Shown: positions 42,685 through 52,186, counted from the first letter of the stretch. The stretch: 64,000 nt of DNA from Desulfobotulus mexicanus (GCF_006175995.1 NZ_VDMB01000002.1:1-64000), one strand, 5' to 3'. Numbers and translations are program-made. The notes: generated from the sequence alone by a model not told the origin.

Positions 42685-45600
42685 ATGATATTTTTTCATA
42701 AAATAATAAAAGCAGGTCTGCTGTCTGTTTTTCTGGGCCTGCTGTTTTGTTTTTCCGTTCAGGCGGACATAAAAAAAAGGGTTGTCTATCTCAACTCCTA
42801 TGAAGACGGATACGCATGGTCAGATACTTTGCTTGAGGGACTTCGTCTGGTCTTGGATACAGGTCCCTATACAGTGAATCTGCATGTGGAGTACATGGAC
42901 ACAAAACGTTATCCGGATCCGGAGCTGAGGCCCTACCTTGTTGACCTGTATCGTTATAAATATGGTGGGCTGGATATTGATGCCATAATTGTTTCAGATG
43001 ACTATGCCTTTGATTTCATACTGGCATACAGGGATCAGCTTTTTCCGGGTGTGCCGGTTGTTTTCTGCGGAGTTAATGATTATCAGCCTTCCCGTATTGA
43101 GGGTGTGGAAAATATAACTGGCATGGCGGAAAGTTTCAGCGTGGTGGAAAACGTGGAGTTTGCCCTGCGCCTGATTCCTGCAGCAAGACGCATGGTGGTG
43201 GTCGGAGACGAATCGTTCACGGGAGGTGCCACCATGTCTGCCATCCGTCAGATGGCGCATCTCTTTGAGGATCGCCTGGAGATTGAGTACTGGTCGGATC
43301 TTGCAATGGAGGCAGCCATAGAAGCTGTATCCCGTCTTCCCGAAGACACTTTTATTTTTTATGTGCCATATTACGAGTATCTCAAGGGCAGTTTTTACAG
43401 TGCGGAAGATATTCTGGAGCGTATCTGTGAAAATGCCAGTGTGCCGGTGTTCACCTTCTGGGAGTTTCTTATGGGTTCCGGTGCCATAGGAGGACAGCTG
43501 ACCAGCGGATACAGCCACGGAAAAATGGCCGGAGAGATGTTGCTCAAGGTTCTGGAAGGGATTCCCGCCGAATCCATTCCTGTAATCACGGAAGATCCTT
43601 ATATTCTTCTTTTTGATTATGCAGCCATGAAGCGTTGGGGAATGGATATGGGGCTATTGCCCCGGGGTAGCACCTTCATTAATGAACCACGCCATTTTTA
43701 TGAACTGAACCGGGAGGTTTTCTGGACCCTCATGGGTAGCATGATCCTTCTTTCCTCTGTTCTTGTTCTCCTTGTGCTCAATATTACCCACAGAAGGGTG
43801 GTGGAGGAAAAGATCAAGGACCAGCTTTCCTTTTTAAAGATTCTGATGAATACTATCCCAATTCCCATTTATTTTAAGGATAAGAGCGGCCGTTTTCTGG
43901 GATGCAACAACAGCTTTGAAAACTGGTTTGGTGTACAGGTACGTAATATTGTGGACAAGGGAGATGCCGTGTTGCAGGGGCGTTATCCCGTGCGCCTTTC
44001 CGATGATGTGGATGAGGCCCTTTTAAAAGAACCGGGTGTAAGGGTATACGAGAACCGTATCCACGATGTTTCGGGCGTTTATCGCCATGTGATTTTGACT
44101 AAGGCCACCTATCTGAATGCCAGGGGAGAAGTGCTGGGTCTGGTGGGGGTTATCAATGATGTGCACGGAATGAAAACGGCCCAGGAGAATCTGCGCATTG
44201 CCGAAGAGCGGTATCGCAGTATTTTTGAAAATGCATCCAAGGGTATTTTTATTGCCTCTCCCAAAGGCAGGCTGACCCACATGAACCGGGCTTTTGCACA
44301 GATACTGGGTTATGATAGCGAATATGAGGCCCTTAAAAATACAGGCGGGCTGCTGGAGTCCCATTACGTGGATCCGGAAAACAGGAAGGTTTTTTGGGAA
44401 ATCCTTCTGGCGGGCCGGGAGGTGACGGGGTTTGAGGTTGCTTTTTATACCAGAGACAGAAAAATGCGCTGGGCATCCCTGAGCGCCAGGGCGGTATATG
44501 ATTCCGATGGCCAGATGGTACATGTGGAGGGCATCGGTGAGGACATAACCAAACGCAGACATGCGGAAATGGCTCTGATGGAGTCCCGTCAGCGTCTCTG
44601 GCTGGTGCTGGACAATATTCCCCAGCTTGTTTTCTGGCAGGACAGGGAGCTGCGTATCATGGGGATGAATCGCAGCAGTGCAGAGTTCTTTGGTCTGGAA
44701 AACGGTCCCCGGGTGATAGGAAAAACCCTTTATGAGCTTTTGCCCGACAAGGAAGATGCGGCCATGCTCATGGAAAGGGGAGAACGGGCCGTTTTGCAGC
44801 ATGAGCCTGTCTGCCGTTTTAAATGCCATATACAGGATGGCAGGGGGCGTAAGATCTGGCTGGAGATAAACAAGGTTCCCCTGCTCGGTGCCGATGGTGT
44901 GGCCAGTGGTGTTCTGACCTGTGCCGAGGACATCACCCGGAAGGTTACTTTGGAACGGCAGCTTTTACAGAGTCAGAAAATGGAAGCACTGGGAAGGCTT
45001 TCCGGTGGTATTGCCCATGACTTTAACAATATTCTCACATCCATCATCAATTCTGCAGAACTGGCCATGGAGGATCTGGAAGAGGGCAGTATGGGACGGA
45101 AGGATCTGGAGCGGGTGTTGCGGGCCGGAGAACGGGGCAGTGGCATGATCAAAAAGATTCTGTCCTTTAGTCGTCCCGGTAGGGAAGAATTCCAGTGCGT
45201 GGACTTAAGATCTGTGGTTCATGAGGGGCTGGATTTGTTGCGGACATCCATTCCCGGTCATATTCGTGTGAAAGAGGATTTCTGCGGTGAGCATCCGCTA
45301 AGTTGTATGGCAGACCCTGTTCAGATTCATCAGGTTCTTATGAATCTCTGTACCAATGCCCTGCAGGCCATGGGAAGTCATCCCGGAACTCTGGAAGTCC
45401 ATCTTGCTACCCTGACTTTGGGGGAAAGCGAATCTGCCGGGCTTGGTGTGGTGCCGGGTTTCTATGGTTGTCTCAGTGTTGCGGATAATGGCCCGGGTAT
45501 TGCCATCGCTGTACTGGATAAGATTTTTGATCCTTTTTTTACCACCCGTGAAAAGGGAGGCGGCAGTGGCCTGGGGCTTTCCATGGTGCATGGAATTGTG

Positions 45601-46098
45601 ATGAACCACGGAGGGGCAGTGCAGGTAAGCAGTCTTCCCTTTGAAAGGACGGTTTTTGATGTTTTTCTGCCCCTTGAAAAACAGGGTGCTGTATCTTCTG
45701 TCACATGTGGTGAAAGGGCAGGGAACGGGAAGGAGCGTCTTCTTTTTGTGGAGGATGATATGGATCAGAGGGAAACCGTTCCAAGAATTTTAAGGAATAT
45801 GGGCTACAGGGTGGTTGTGGCCGGGACGGCCGATGAAGCACTCTTTCGCATGGAATCTTCGGAAAATATATTTGACCTTGTACTGACGGATTATGATATG
45901 CCCGGGACCGATGGTCTTCGCCTTGCCCATCGTCTGGAAAGCATGAATCCTGATCTGCCGGTGATTCTTGCCACCGGCGGAGGCATGGCGGAAACCCTTC
46001 AGCCCAGAGGGAATATCCGGGCTGTACTTTCCAAACCCTATAATCGTGATTCCCTGAACCGGGTAATCCGCAGCGTGCTGGATGCAGGACCCTGTTGA
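42685..46098 (+). CDS. Hybrid histidine kinase with ABC-binding-protein-like sensor and three PAS domains
   Basis: An 1137-residue membrane kinase. A signal peptide or TM1 (~8-26) is followed by a periplasmic ABC-type substrate-binding-like domain (~30-330), TM2 (~347-368), PAS domains (~380-495, ~505-625, ~635-755), HisKA with His778 in GGIAHDFNNI, HATPase (DNGPGIA ~934, GSGLGLSMVHG ~960) and a C-terminal receiver (Asp1069 in LTDYDMP, Lys1117). The ATG at 42685 is chosen over a TTG at 42661. It is divergent from the lactate operon and nearly touches the response regulator gene, so it probably senses lactate or a related organic acid. The ligand is inferred from position. Confidence 0.93.
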   Translation: MIFFHKIIKAGLLSVFLGLLFCFSVQADIKKRVVYLNSYEDGYAWSDTLLEGLRLVLDTGPYTVNLHVEYMDTKRYPDPELRPYLVDLYRYKYGGLDIDAIIVSDDYAFDFILAYRDQLFPGVPVVFCGVNDYQPSRIEGVENITGMAESFSVVENVEFALRLIPAARRMVVVGDESFTGGATMSAIRQMAHLFEDRLEIEYWSDLAMEAAIEAVSRLPEDTFIFYVPYYEYLKGSFYSAEDILERICENASVPVFTFWEFLMGSGAIGGQLTSGYSHGKMAGEMLLKVLEGIPAESIPVITEDPYILLFDYAAMKRWGMDMGLLPRGSTFINEPRHFYELNREVFWTLMGSMILLSSVLVLLVLNITHRRVVEEKIKDQLSFLKILMNTIPIPIYFKDKSGRFLGCNNSFENWFGVQVRNIVDKGDAVLQGRYPVRLSDDVDEALLKEPGVRVYENRIHDVSGVYRHVILTKATYLNARGEVLGLVGVINDVHGMKTAQENLRIAEERYRSIFENASKGIFIASPKGRLTHMNRAFAQILGYDSEYEALKNTGGLLESHYVDPENRKVFWEILLAGREVTGFEVAFYTRDRKMRWASLSARAVYDSDGQMVHVEGIGEDITKRRHAEMALMESRQRLWLVLDNIPQLVFWQDRELRIMGMNRSSAEFFGLENGPRVIGKTLYELLPDKEDAAMLMERGERAVLQHEPVCRFKCHIQDGRGRKIWLEINKVPLLGADGVASGVLTCAEDITRKVTLERQLLQSQKMEALGRLSGGIAHDFNNILTSIINSAELAMEDLEEGSMGRKDLERVLRAGERGSGMIKKILSFSRPGREEFQCVDLRSVVHEGLDLLRTSIPGHIRVKEDFCGEHPLSCMADPVQIHQVLMNLCTNALQAMGSHPGTLEVHLATLTLGESESAGLGVVPGFYGCLSVADNGPGIAIAVLDKIFDPFFTTREKGGGSGLGLSMVHGIVMNHGGAVQVSSLPFERTVFDVFLPLEKQGAVSSVTCGERAGNGKERLLFVEDDMDQRETVPRILRNMGYRVVVAGTADEALFRMESSENIFDLVLTDYDMPGTDGLRLAHRLESMNPDLPVILATGGGMAETLQPRGNIRAVLSKPYNRDSLNRVIRSVLDAGPC

Positions 46099-46109
46099 AA
46101 GGATGTGCC

Positions 46110-47522
46110 GTGGCGAATATTCTTGTAATTGATGATGATGTGGATTTCTGTGAGACCATGGCCAGCCTGATACAGAGAATGGAACATGGATTCCATGCCT
46201 TTTATACCCTTCGGGAAGGTGTTGCTTTTCTTTCTGAAACAATTGTGGATGTGGTGTTTCTGGATGTACGCCTGCCAGACGGTAATGGTCTCGATGCCAT
46301 TCCCCGTATCAGGGCTTCCCTTGGAGATCCTGATGGGGCTGAGCTGGCCATTGCAGCCGGTGTCTGGGATTATCTGGTCAAGCCTTTTTCCGTAAAACAG
46401 ACACGATTAAGTCTGGACAGAGCATTGCGTTACAGGCTTGAAAAGCAGCAGGCACGGGAACCGGAACCTTTGGATCTTTCCTCTGTGGTGGGAGAGGGGC
46501 CTGCAATGAAGGCCTGTTATACCCTGCTTGCACAGGCCGCGCGCAGTGACTCCAGGGTGCTGATCACAGGAGAAACCGGCACGGGAAAAGAGCTTTTTGC
46601 AAGGACCATCCATGATAACAGCAGCAGATCAAAGGGCGAGTTTGTGGTGGTGGATTGTGCTTCCATCACGGAAACCCTTTTGGAATCAACTCTTTTTGGA
46701 CATAAAAAAGGTTCTTTTACCGGTGCGGACAGTGACCGGACAGGGCTTGTTAAAATGGCTGACGGAGGTACGCTTTTTCTGGATGAGGTGGGAGACATGC
46801 CCCTTTCCATACAGAAATCTTTCCTAAGGGTTTTACAGGAAAGACGTTTCAGGCCAGTAGGTGAGACCCGTGAGCTGACTTCAGATTTCCGTCTTATTGC
46901 CGCCACCAACCGCAATCTTCAGGAGATGGTGGAGGAAGGAAAGTTCCGTCAGGATCTTCTTTTCCGCCTCTGGACCATTTCCCTGAGGTTGCCGCCTTTG
47001 CGGGAAAGGGGCGCTGAAGATATACGGGGGCTGACCCGGGTCCATATCCGGAATCTTTGCCAGAAGGCTGGCGTGGCCATGAAAGAGCTTGCCCAGGATT
47101 TTCTTGATGTTCTGCTGGCCTATGAATGGCCCGGCAATGTACGGGAACTTTTTAATGTGCTGGAAGTGGCCTTTGTGGCTTCCCGTGAGAATAAAACCCT
47201 TTATGCCATGGATCTTCCCCCAGAGGTTAGAATCAGGGTGATGCGTGCGGCCCTTTCTGACGGGAGGGGAGCCGATGATATTCCTGAAATCAGAGTTTTA
47301 TCAACTGAGCAGTCTTTATCTGCCATGGAAAATTTTCTTCCCGATTCTCTGCAGGGGGATCTTCCCACTCTGAAGGATTTTAAAGCGGAGATGGAGGCTT
47401 TATATCTGGATATTCTGATGAAAAAGACAGGGGGCAGTCCTCAGGAGATGATGTCTGTTTCCGGCCTCTCCAAGTCCCATTTTTATGCCTTGCTTAAAAA
47501 ATACGGCCGGTCTTTGAAATAA
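46110..47522 (+). CDS. Sigma-54-dependent response regulator with shortened receiver
   Basis: A 470-residue NtrC-type regulator starting at GTG 46110 (AAAGGA upstream). The receiver has phosphoacceptor Asp52 (FLDVRLPDG) and Lys91 (LVKPFS), only 39 residues apart instead of the usual ~50. The segment carrying beta-4 and the conserved Thr/Ser is missing between RIRAS and LGDPDGAELA. The AAA+ domain has GETGTGKE, GSFTGAD (a variant of GAFTGA) and LFLDEVGDMP. A Fis-type helix-turn-helix (SVSGLSKSHFYALLKKYG) ends the protein. Partner of the adjacent kinase, and probable activator of the sigma-54 lactate promoter. Confidence 0.92.
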   Translation: MANILVIDDDVDFCETMASLIQRMEHGFHAFYTLREGVAFLSETIVDVVFLDVRLPDGNGLDAIPRIRASLGDPDGAELAIAAGVWDYLVKPFSVKQTRLSLDRALRYRLEKQQAREPEPLDLSSVVGEGPAMKACYTLLAQAARSDSRVLITGETGTGKELFARTIHDNSSRSKGEFVVVDCASITETLLESTLFGHKKGSFTGADSDRTGLVKMADGGTLFLDEVGDMPLSIQKSFLRVLQERRFRPVGETRELTSDFRLIAATNRNLQEMVEEGKFRQDLLFRLWTISLRLPPLRERGAEDIRGLTRVHIRNLCQKAGVAMKELAQDFLDVLLAYEWPGNVRELFNVLEVAFVASRENKTLYAMDLPPEVRIRVMRAALSDGRGADDIPEIRVLSTEQSLSAMENFLPDSLQGDLPTLKDFKAEMEALYLDILMKKTGGSPQEMMSVSGLSKSHFYALLKKYGRSLK

Positions 47523-47581
47523 GCCCGGCATCCAAAAAGGAGGGCAGAACCTGCTTTTTTGGTGTCATCTTTTTTTCCGGA

Positions 47582-47631
47582 CTGACGGTATTTTTTCCGG
47601 GAAAAAATACCTTATATTTAAGTTTCGTCAG
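47582..47631 (+). terminator. Hairpin after the response regulator gene
   Basis: GGTATTTTTT (47587-47596) pairs perfectly with AAAAAATACC (47602-47611), and an outer CTGACG/CGTCAG (47582-47587, 47626-47631) can extend it. With the T-rich stretch just upstream (47570-47577) it is a plausible transcription end. Confidence 0.5.
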
Positions 47632-47724
47632 AGGAGAAGGTAGAACACTGTAAAGATGGAGGTATTTATATTTATGCCTAATGGTGAGGCTGTATGGGAT
47701 GTGGTTTTTTAAGGTTTTGTTTTT

Positions 47725-47916
47725 TTATAGGGTTTTTATGGTTTTTTTAAATGGGGATTTAAGAGGATCTTCAGGGATGTGGGGAAAAACGCTGCTTTTT
47801 ATCGGGTTGGCATTTGATTTGCAATGTTTATGATTTAAAGCCCCCAGAGGGGTCCCGCCGAGATTCTCGGTGGTGGAAACCAGCGTACCGGGTAGCCTGT
47901 CTGGCATGATCCCCAT
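47725..47916 (-). other. Unassigned structured segment or small ORF in a 528-bp gap
   Basis: The gap 47523-48050 contains closely spaced hairpins on the plus strand: CCCC-AGA-GGGG (~47839) and CCGAG-ATT-CTCGG (~47854). It also contains a possible 63-codon minus-strand frame starting ATG 47916 (AGAGGA nine bases upstream, beginning MGIMPDRLPGTLVSTTENLG). I do not recognise a protein family or riboswitch. Either reading is tentative. Confidence 0.3.
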
Positions 47917-48050
47917 CGGCAGTTTTCCTCTGATTATCTTTTCTGAAATTATCCCTTCCCGATTTTTTTTCTTATCTTCAGGCAACCCCGGTGCTGGTAT
48001 TCTCAATTATGATAAAACACCGGATATCCCCATAATAAAGGAGTGATCGC

Positions 48051-48353
48051 ATGTTTAAGCATATTGTTCTTTTTCGTTTGAAAAAAAATGCCAGGGGCTT
48101 AAGTATGGAAGAAAATATTGCGGAGCTTAAATCCATGCTGGAGGCTTTGCCGGAAAAGATTGCCGATATCCGTTTTCTTGAAGTTGGTGTGGACATACTG
48201 GGAACAGGGCACAGCAGTCATGTTTCCCTTATTACGGAATTTGATGATGATGCGGCTTTTACCCGCTATGTGCAGCACCAGGATCACCAGAAGGTTCTGG
48301 CCTTCCTTCAGGGCGTGCTGGAAGAGCGGCGTGTGGTGGACTATACCGTGTAG
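48051..48353 (+). CDS. Dabb-family stress-response A/B-barrel protein
   Basis: A 100-residue Dabb domain protein (dimeric alpha-beta barrel): KHIVLFRLKKNA at the start, EELKSMLEALPEKI-like helix, then DVSLITEFDD-like strand (HVSLITEFDDDAAFTRYVQHQDHQ) and a closing LEERRVVDYTV. The family includes plant stress proteins and small bacterial proteins of unknown activity. AAAGGAG precedes the ATG. It ends at a bidirectional terminator shared with folC. Confidence 0.85.
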   Translation: MFKHIVLFRLKKNARGLSMEENIAELKSMLEALPEKIADIRFLEVGVDILGTGHSSHVSLITEFDDDAAFTRYVQHQDHQKVLAFLQGVLEERRVVDYTV

Positions 48354-48383
48354 TTCATCTGAATATAAAAAGTAGCAAGTATG

Positions 48384-48416
48384 AAAACGGCTTTCCTGGT
48401 AAAGGGAAGCCGTTTT
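48384..48416. terminator. Bidirectional terminator between Dabb gene and folC
   Basis: AAAACGGCTTTCC and GGGAAGCCGTTTT form a nearly perfect stem with A and T tracts on both strands. It ends the plus-strand Dabb gene and overlaps the last base pairs of the minus-strand folC. Confidence 0.85.
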
Positions 48417-49686
48417 ATGTTTTGTGGCTTTTTATGGCAAGAACTTCACCCGCAAGGTACAGGGAGCCTGCTATGCAGATACAGCCGGTTTTTTTTGATA
48501 GGTTCATGGCCGTTTCAAGGGCATGGGAAACAGGCGGACAGATCTCAAAGGGCATTGTCTTGGGGAGTATGGGCGCCAGCTTTTCAGGATCAAGACTTCT
48601 CGGTGTATCGGGGCGGGTAAGTATGATCCGGTCAAAAAGCGGTGTGAGTAAATCCAGCATGGCCTTTGCATCCTTGTCTTCCAGTACGCCAAAAACAAGG
48701 ATTCTGGGTTCAGGTGTTCTTTCTCTGATGTATTCTGCAAGGGCCATGGCAGCTTCAGTGTTGTGGGCTCCGTCCAGAATCACGGCTGGATTTGTGCTGA
48801 GCTGCTGGATGCGGGCGGGCCAGCTGCGGTCTGCAAGGCCCTTGTGGATGATGGCCTGAGGGATGTCTGAGGCAATGATTCCCCTTTCCACCAGAGTTTC
48901 AAGGGCTGCAATGGCAAGGGCCATGTTGGTGGCCTGATGGTTTCCGGCAAGGCCTGGGTTCAGGTTGGTATAAGTCCGTCTTCCTCTGTATGTGAAAAGG
49001 TCTTGCCCTGTATTTTCAATATGAAAATCCCTACCCATGATTTTTATGGGGCAATTGCAGGCTTTTGCCTTCTGCATAATGACATCAAGGGCTTCTGGCT
49101 GCTTAACGCCTGTAATAACGGGGACTCCCTGCTTTATGATTCCCGCTTTTTCTCCGGCAATGGCGGCGGTGGTGTGACCCAGAAATTCCCTGTGATCCAT
49201 GCCTATGCTGGTTATGATGCATACAGCAGGCCTGCAGACGTTTGTGGCATCCCAGCGTCCTCCCATGCCCGTTTCCAGAACAGCCATGTCAACTAAAGCT
49301 TCTGCAAAGAGAAGAAAGGCCATGGCTGTGGTGAATTCAAAAAAGGTGGCGGGGTTTTCCCTGTCCTCTTTTTCCTCTATGGATGTTACAAGCTTTTTCA
49401 GCAGGGCCGGGGATGGATTCTGGCCGTTTATCTGAAAGCGCTCACCAAAGTGTATAAGATGGGGTGAGGTGTAAAGGCCTGTCTGCAGTCCTGCAGCCTG
49501 AAGAATGGATGCGGCAAGGGAAGCTGTGGAGCCTTTGCCGTTGGTGCCTGCCACATGTATGGCAGGAAAACGGTTCTGGGGGTTGCCCATAGTATGCAGC
49601 AGTTTCTGAATACCTTCAAGTCCGGGGCGGATGCCCATACGCTGCCGGTGATACAGATGGGAAAAATCGGGTTCCTGAAGGGTCAT
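48415..49686 (-). CDS. folC: Bifunctional folylpolyglutamate synthase/dihydrofolate synthase
   Basis: A 423-residue Mur-ligase-family enzyme adding glutamate to dihydropteroate and to folates. The ATP-binding HVAGTNGKGSTAS (~44-56), the folate-site TSPHLIHFGERFQI (~74-87), VLETGMGGRWDATN and the C-terminal domain VILDGAHNTEAA are all intact. Length is normal. The ribosome site before ATG 49686 is weak, but no better start exists. Needed for C1 metabolism, which in sulfate reducers may include the Wood-Ljungdahl route. Confidence 0.93.
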   Translation of the reverse strand: MTLQEPDFSHLYHRQRMGIRPGLEGIQKLLHTMGNPQNRFPAIHVAGTNGKGSTASLAASILQAAGLQTGLYTSPHLIHFGERFQINGQNPSPALLKKLVTSIEEKEDRENPATFFEFTTAMAFLLFAEALVDMAVLETGMGGRWDATNVCRPAVCIITSIGMDHREFLGHTTAAIAGEKAGIIKQGVPVITGVKQPEALDVIMQKAKACNCPIKIMGRDFHIENTGQDLFTYRGRRTYTNLNPGLAGNHQATNMALAIAALETLVERGIIASDIPQAIIHKGLADRSWPARIQQLSTNPAVILDGAHNTEAAMALAEYIRERTPEPRILVFGVLEDKDAKAMLDLLTPLFDRIILTRPDTPRSLDPEKLAPILPKTMPFEICPPVSHALETAMNLSKKTGCICIAGSLYLAGEVLAIKSHKT

Positions 49687-49852
49687 GACTAGGTCCGGAT
49701 AAGGGGGGAAAAGAAAACCCGGACAGAAAATCCTTTATAGGACTTCTGCCGGGTCATGAAGCATCCGCGTAATTCATTTAATGGCTGGAAAACAGATCCG
49801 TCTGTCCATAATAGAACATATTCAATGTTTAACAGCAAAGAAAGGGCAGGAA

Positions 49853-50056
49853 TTACCGCTTATACTTGCGTGCCGCAGCTATCCGCTGGCGGCGTTGTGC
49901 TTCCCGCTGCTTGCGGCGTTTGTATTCGCTGGGTTTCTCAAAGCTTTTTTTAAGCTTGAGCCGTTTGAAAAGGCCGTCGTTCTGGATTTTCTTCTTCAGA
50001 ATCCGCATAGCCTTTTCGAGGTCGTTATCCACAACACGCACTTCGATTTCCTTCAC
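49853..50056 (-). CDS. rpsU: 30S ribosomal protein bS21
   Basis: A 67-residue basic protein with the canonical S21 pattern: VRVVDNDLEKAMRILKKKIQ, then LKLKKSFEKPSEYKRRKQRE and a Lys/Arg-rich tail. It starts at GTG (50054-50056), with GGGG nine bases upstream. An ATG nearby is out of frame. It is monocistronic between folC and adk; the ~370-bp upstream gap carries a long AT-rich hairpin. Confidence 0.95.
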   Translation of the reverse strand: MKEIEVRVVDNDLEKAMRILKKKIQNDGLFKRLKLKKSFEKPSEYKRRKQREAQRRQRIAAARKYKR

Positions 50057-50175
50057 GGTACATCGCCCCTTTCTTTCCGCAATTCCGAATAAGGAAAAAA
50101 TCTCGGAACCCGGGTATTGAAAACCTTGTATAAAAATTATCTGTTGAATGCAATTGCCGATGGAACTGCATTTAA

Positions 50176-50232
50176 AAAACCATAGAAAGTTTTTTAAAAA
50201 ACCGAAAACATATATCTTTTTTCTATGGTTTT
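50176..50232. repeat. Perfect 13-bp AT-rich hairpin upstream of rpsU
   Basis: AAAACCATAGAAA (50176-50188) and TTTCTATGGTTTT (50220-50232) are exact complements around 31 bases. It lies in the 50057-50425 gap between rpsU and adk. A second hairpin GACGGGGAA/TTCCCCGTC (50388-50419) follows the adk stop, without a T tract. No gene is seen in the gap. Confidence 0.55.
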
Positions 50233-50425
50233 GTAAAGAAGATAATCGGTGCTGGTGGTTTTTTTGGAAAAAAACTATGGAGATAAGCCTTTGCTTAAAA
50301 AATGCTGATTTTTATGAGGGACTTCTTTTCGAGATATTACGGGCTTTTGTTGGCAGAAGAGAGTCGCCATGGAAAGCTTTGGAGCAGGACGGGGAAAGGA
50401 GTTGTATCCCTTCCCCGTCGGTTCA

Positions 50426-51097
50426 TCAAAGTTGAGCTATCAGGGCATCGGTTACTTCTGGAACGCTTTTGGAGCCGTCCAGAACGATGTATTTGGAGCC
50501 GTCCTGGGCAGCACGGTCTCTGAAGTAGTAGGCTGAGGCCAGTGTGCCTTCCTTGTCATCATAGTAGATGTCATGGCGCTTATCGATGGCACCTTCATCA
50601 ATGTCGTCGGTGCGGGTGGAAAGGGCACCACCACATACCCGGCATTTACCGTCTTTGGGGGCAATGGCGGGAATATTGACATTGTTGGGATGATTGGGAT
50701 CGTTTTCACACAGGCGACGGCCGATGAGGCGTCCTTTGGCAATTTCACGATCCAGATTAATTTCCACAACAAAGTTCAGCTTTATGCCAGCACTTTTCAG
50801 GGATTCGTCCAGTTTTTGGGACTGTACCGGGGTTCTTGGAAAACCATCCAGCAGCCAGCCGCCCTTGCAGTCTTCCCGCTGCAGGCGATCAAGGATCATG
50901 GGGATGGTGATGTCATCGGGAACCAGATCCCCTGCATCAATAAAGCTTTTGGCTTTCATGCCAAGCTCGGTACCACCTTTGATGTTTTCACGGAAAATAG
51001 CACCGGATTCAATGTGGGGTACTTTGTATTTTTCTTTGAGAATAGCACCCTGAGTGCCTTTGCCGCTGCCATTGGGGCCGAAAAAGAGAATGTTCAT
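50426..51097 (-). CDS. adk: Adenylate kinase
   Basis: A 223-residue NMP kinase interconverting ATP+AMP and 2 ADP. The P-loop is GPNGSGKGTQ, slightly different from the common GPPGAGKGT. The AMP site (SGAIFRENI), GFPRTPVQ and the arginine-rich GRLIGRR are present. The LID carries a CRVCGG pair and another Cys (RRLCEND), possibly metal binding. The start at 51097 is chosen over 51118 for its GGAG site. Sulfate reducers need high adenylate kinase activity to recycle AMP after sulfate activation (established knowledge). Confidence 0.92.
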   Translation of the reverse strand: MNILFFGPNGSGKGTQGAILKEKYKVPHIESGAIFRENIKGGTELGMKAKSFIDAGDLVPDDITIPMILDRLQREDCKGGWLLDGFPRTPVQSQKLDESLKSAGIKLNFVVEINLDREIAKGRLIGRRLCENDPNHPNNVNIPAIAPKDGKCRVCGGALSTRTDDIDEGAIDKRHDIYYDDKEGTLASAYYFRDRAAQDGSKYIVLDGSKSVPEVTDALIAQL

Positions 51098-51393
51098 CTT
51101 AAAAAAAGCTCCTTTCATAAATAATTACAATGATAAAACGGGGGTATGATATAAAGCATTCCAGAAAGGTTGCACCTTGTGGGGTGCCAGTATCCTTCGG
51201 CTGGATAAAAAGCCTGATTTTTAAGTCAGCATACCTATTAGAAGCCGGGTCGCTTGTCAAGCTGCCAGCACAGACATAAAAAGGAAAAGACATTTTTTTC
51301 TAAAAAAAACTTGCAAGAGGGCAGGTTAAACCGCTATTAAACAAGTCTTGGATATCATGCTGTATCTGCGGAGGCTCTGGATGAAGAAATTTT

Positions 51394-52023
51394 ATGGCAT
51401 CTGAAGTTGTTAAAATTGCCATCACTGGTGGTGCGGGTTCAGGGAAATCTTCGGCCTGCCGTCTTCTTAAAGACATGGGGTTCCCTGTGGTGGATCTGGA
51501 TCAGCTTGCCAGGAAGGCTGTGAGGCCCGGTGAGTCTGCTTACCATGCCATTGTGGCGGATTTTGGTCCCGATGCTGTGGGGAAAAACGGTGAGCTGAAT
51601 CGGGGCTGGCTGAGGGAACGCATAACCCGTGATCCCGGAGCAAAGCAGCGGCTGGAGAAAGCAGTTCATCCTGTGGTGTACAGCATGCTGGATAGGGAGA
51701 TGGAGCGTCATGCTGCTTCGGGTGGCAGGGCGGTGGTGGTTGAATTTCCCCTTCTTTTTGAAACCGGAAGGGAATCTTTTTTTGATCTCGTTATTGTGGT
51801 TTCCGTTCCGCCTGAGGTTCAGGTGGAACGCCTTATGAAAAGGGACGGGGTGGATGGAAAATCTGCAAAAGCACTGATCGGGATACAGATTCCGCTTAAG
51901 GACAAGGCCGCCAGGGCGGACCTGGTACTGGAAAACAGTGGATCATTGGAGGATATGACTCAATGTCTTGAAAGCTGGGTGGAAAATGGAGAACTTTTCC
52001 CCCTGGAGGTGAAATTTCCTTGA
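51394..52023 (+). CDS. coaE: Dephospho-CoA kinase
   Basis: A 209-residue P-loop kinase performing the last step of CoA synthesis. The Walker A is TGGAGSGKSSACRLL (~11-25), followed by DLDQLARKAV, the conserved HPVVYSML and VVVEFPLLFETG. Length is normal. It is first in a plus-strand row followed after ~316 bp by rho, and both are probably transcribed separately. The ribosome site is weak. Confidence 0.93.
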   Translation: MASEVVKIAITGGAGSGKSSACRLLKDMGFPVVDLDQLARKAVRPGESAYHAIVADFGPDAVGKNGELNRGWLRERITRDPGAKQRLEKAVHPVVYSMLDREMERHAASGGRAVVVEFPLLFETGRESFFDLVIVVSVPPEVQVERLMKRDGVDGKSAKALIGIQIPLKDKAARADLVLENSGSLEDMTQCLESWVENGELFPLEVKFP

Positions 52024-52186
52024 CCAGTCAAAGCCATTGGGATATTAATTAAAAACTATTGCTTTTTTGATAAAGGCGATAGGGGAATATGGCTTTTTGA
52101 TGCATTTCCTGCCTTTTGTCTTTTTACCCACAGATTATCGCTGCGCTCCTAATTCTTTTCGGAACAAACTGAATCGATTTTCGACA

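Noticed and set aside
47830-47925. A c-di-GMP, cobalamin or TPP riboswitch in the gap before the Dabb gene
   Set aside because: The conserved core sequences of these classes are not present in either orientation, so only an unassigned structure is reported.
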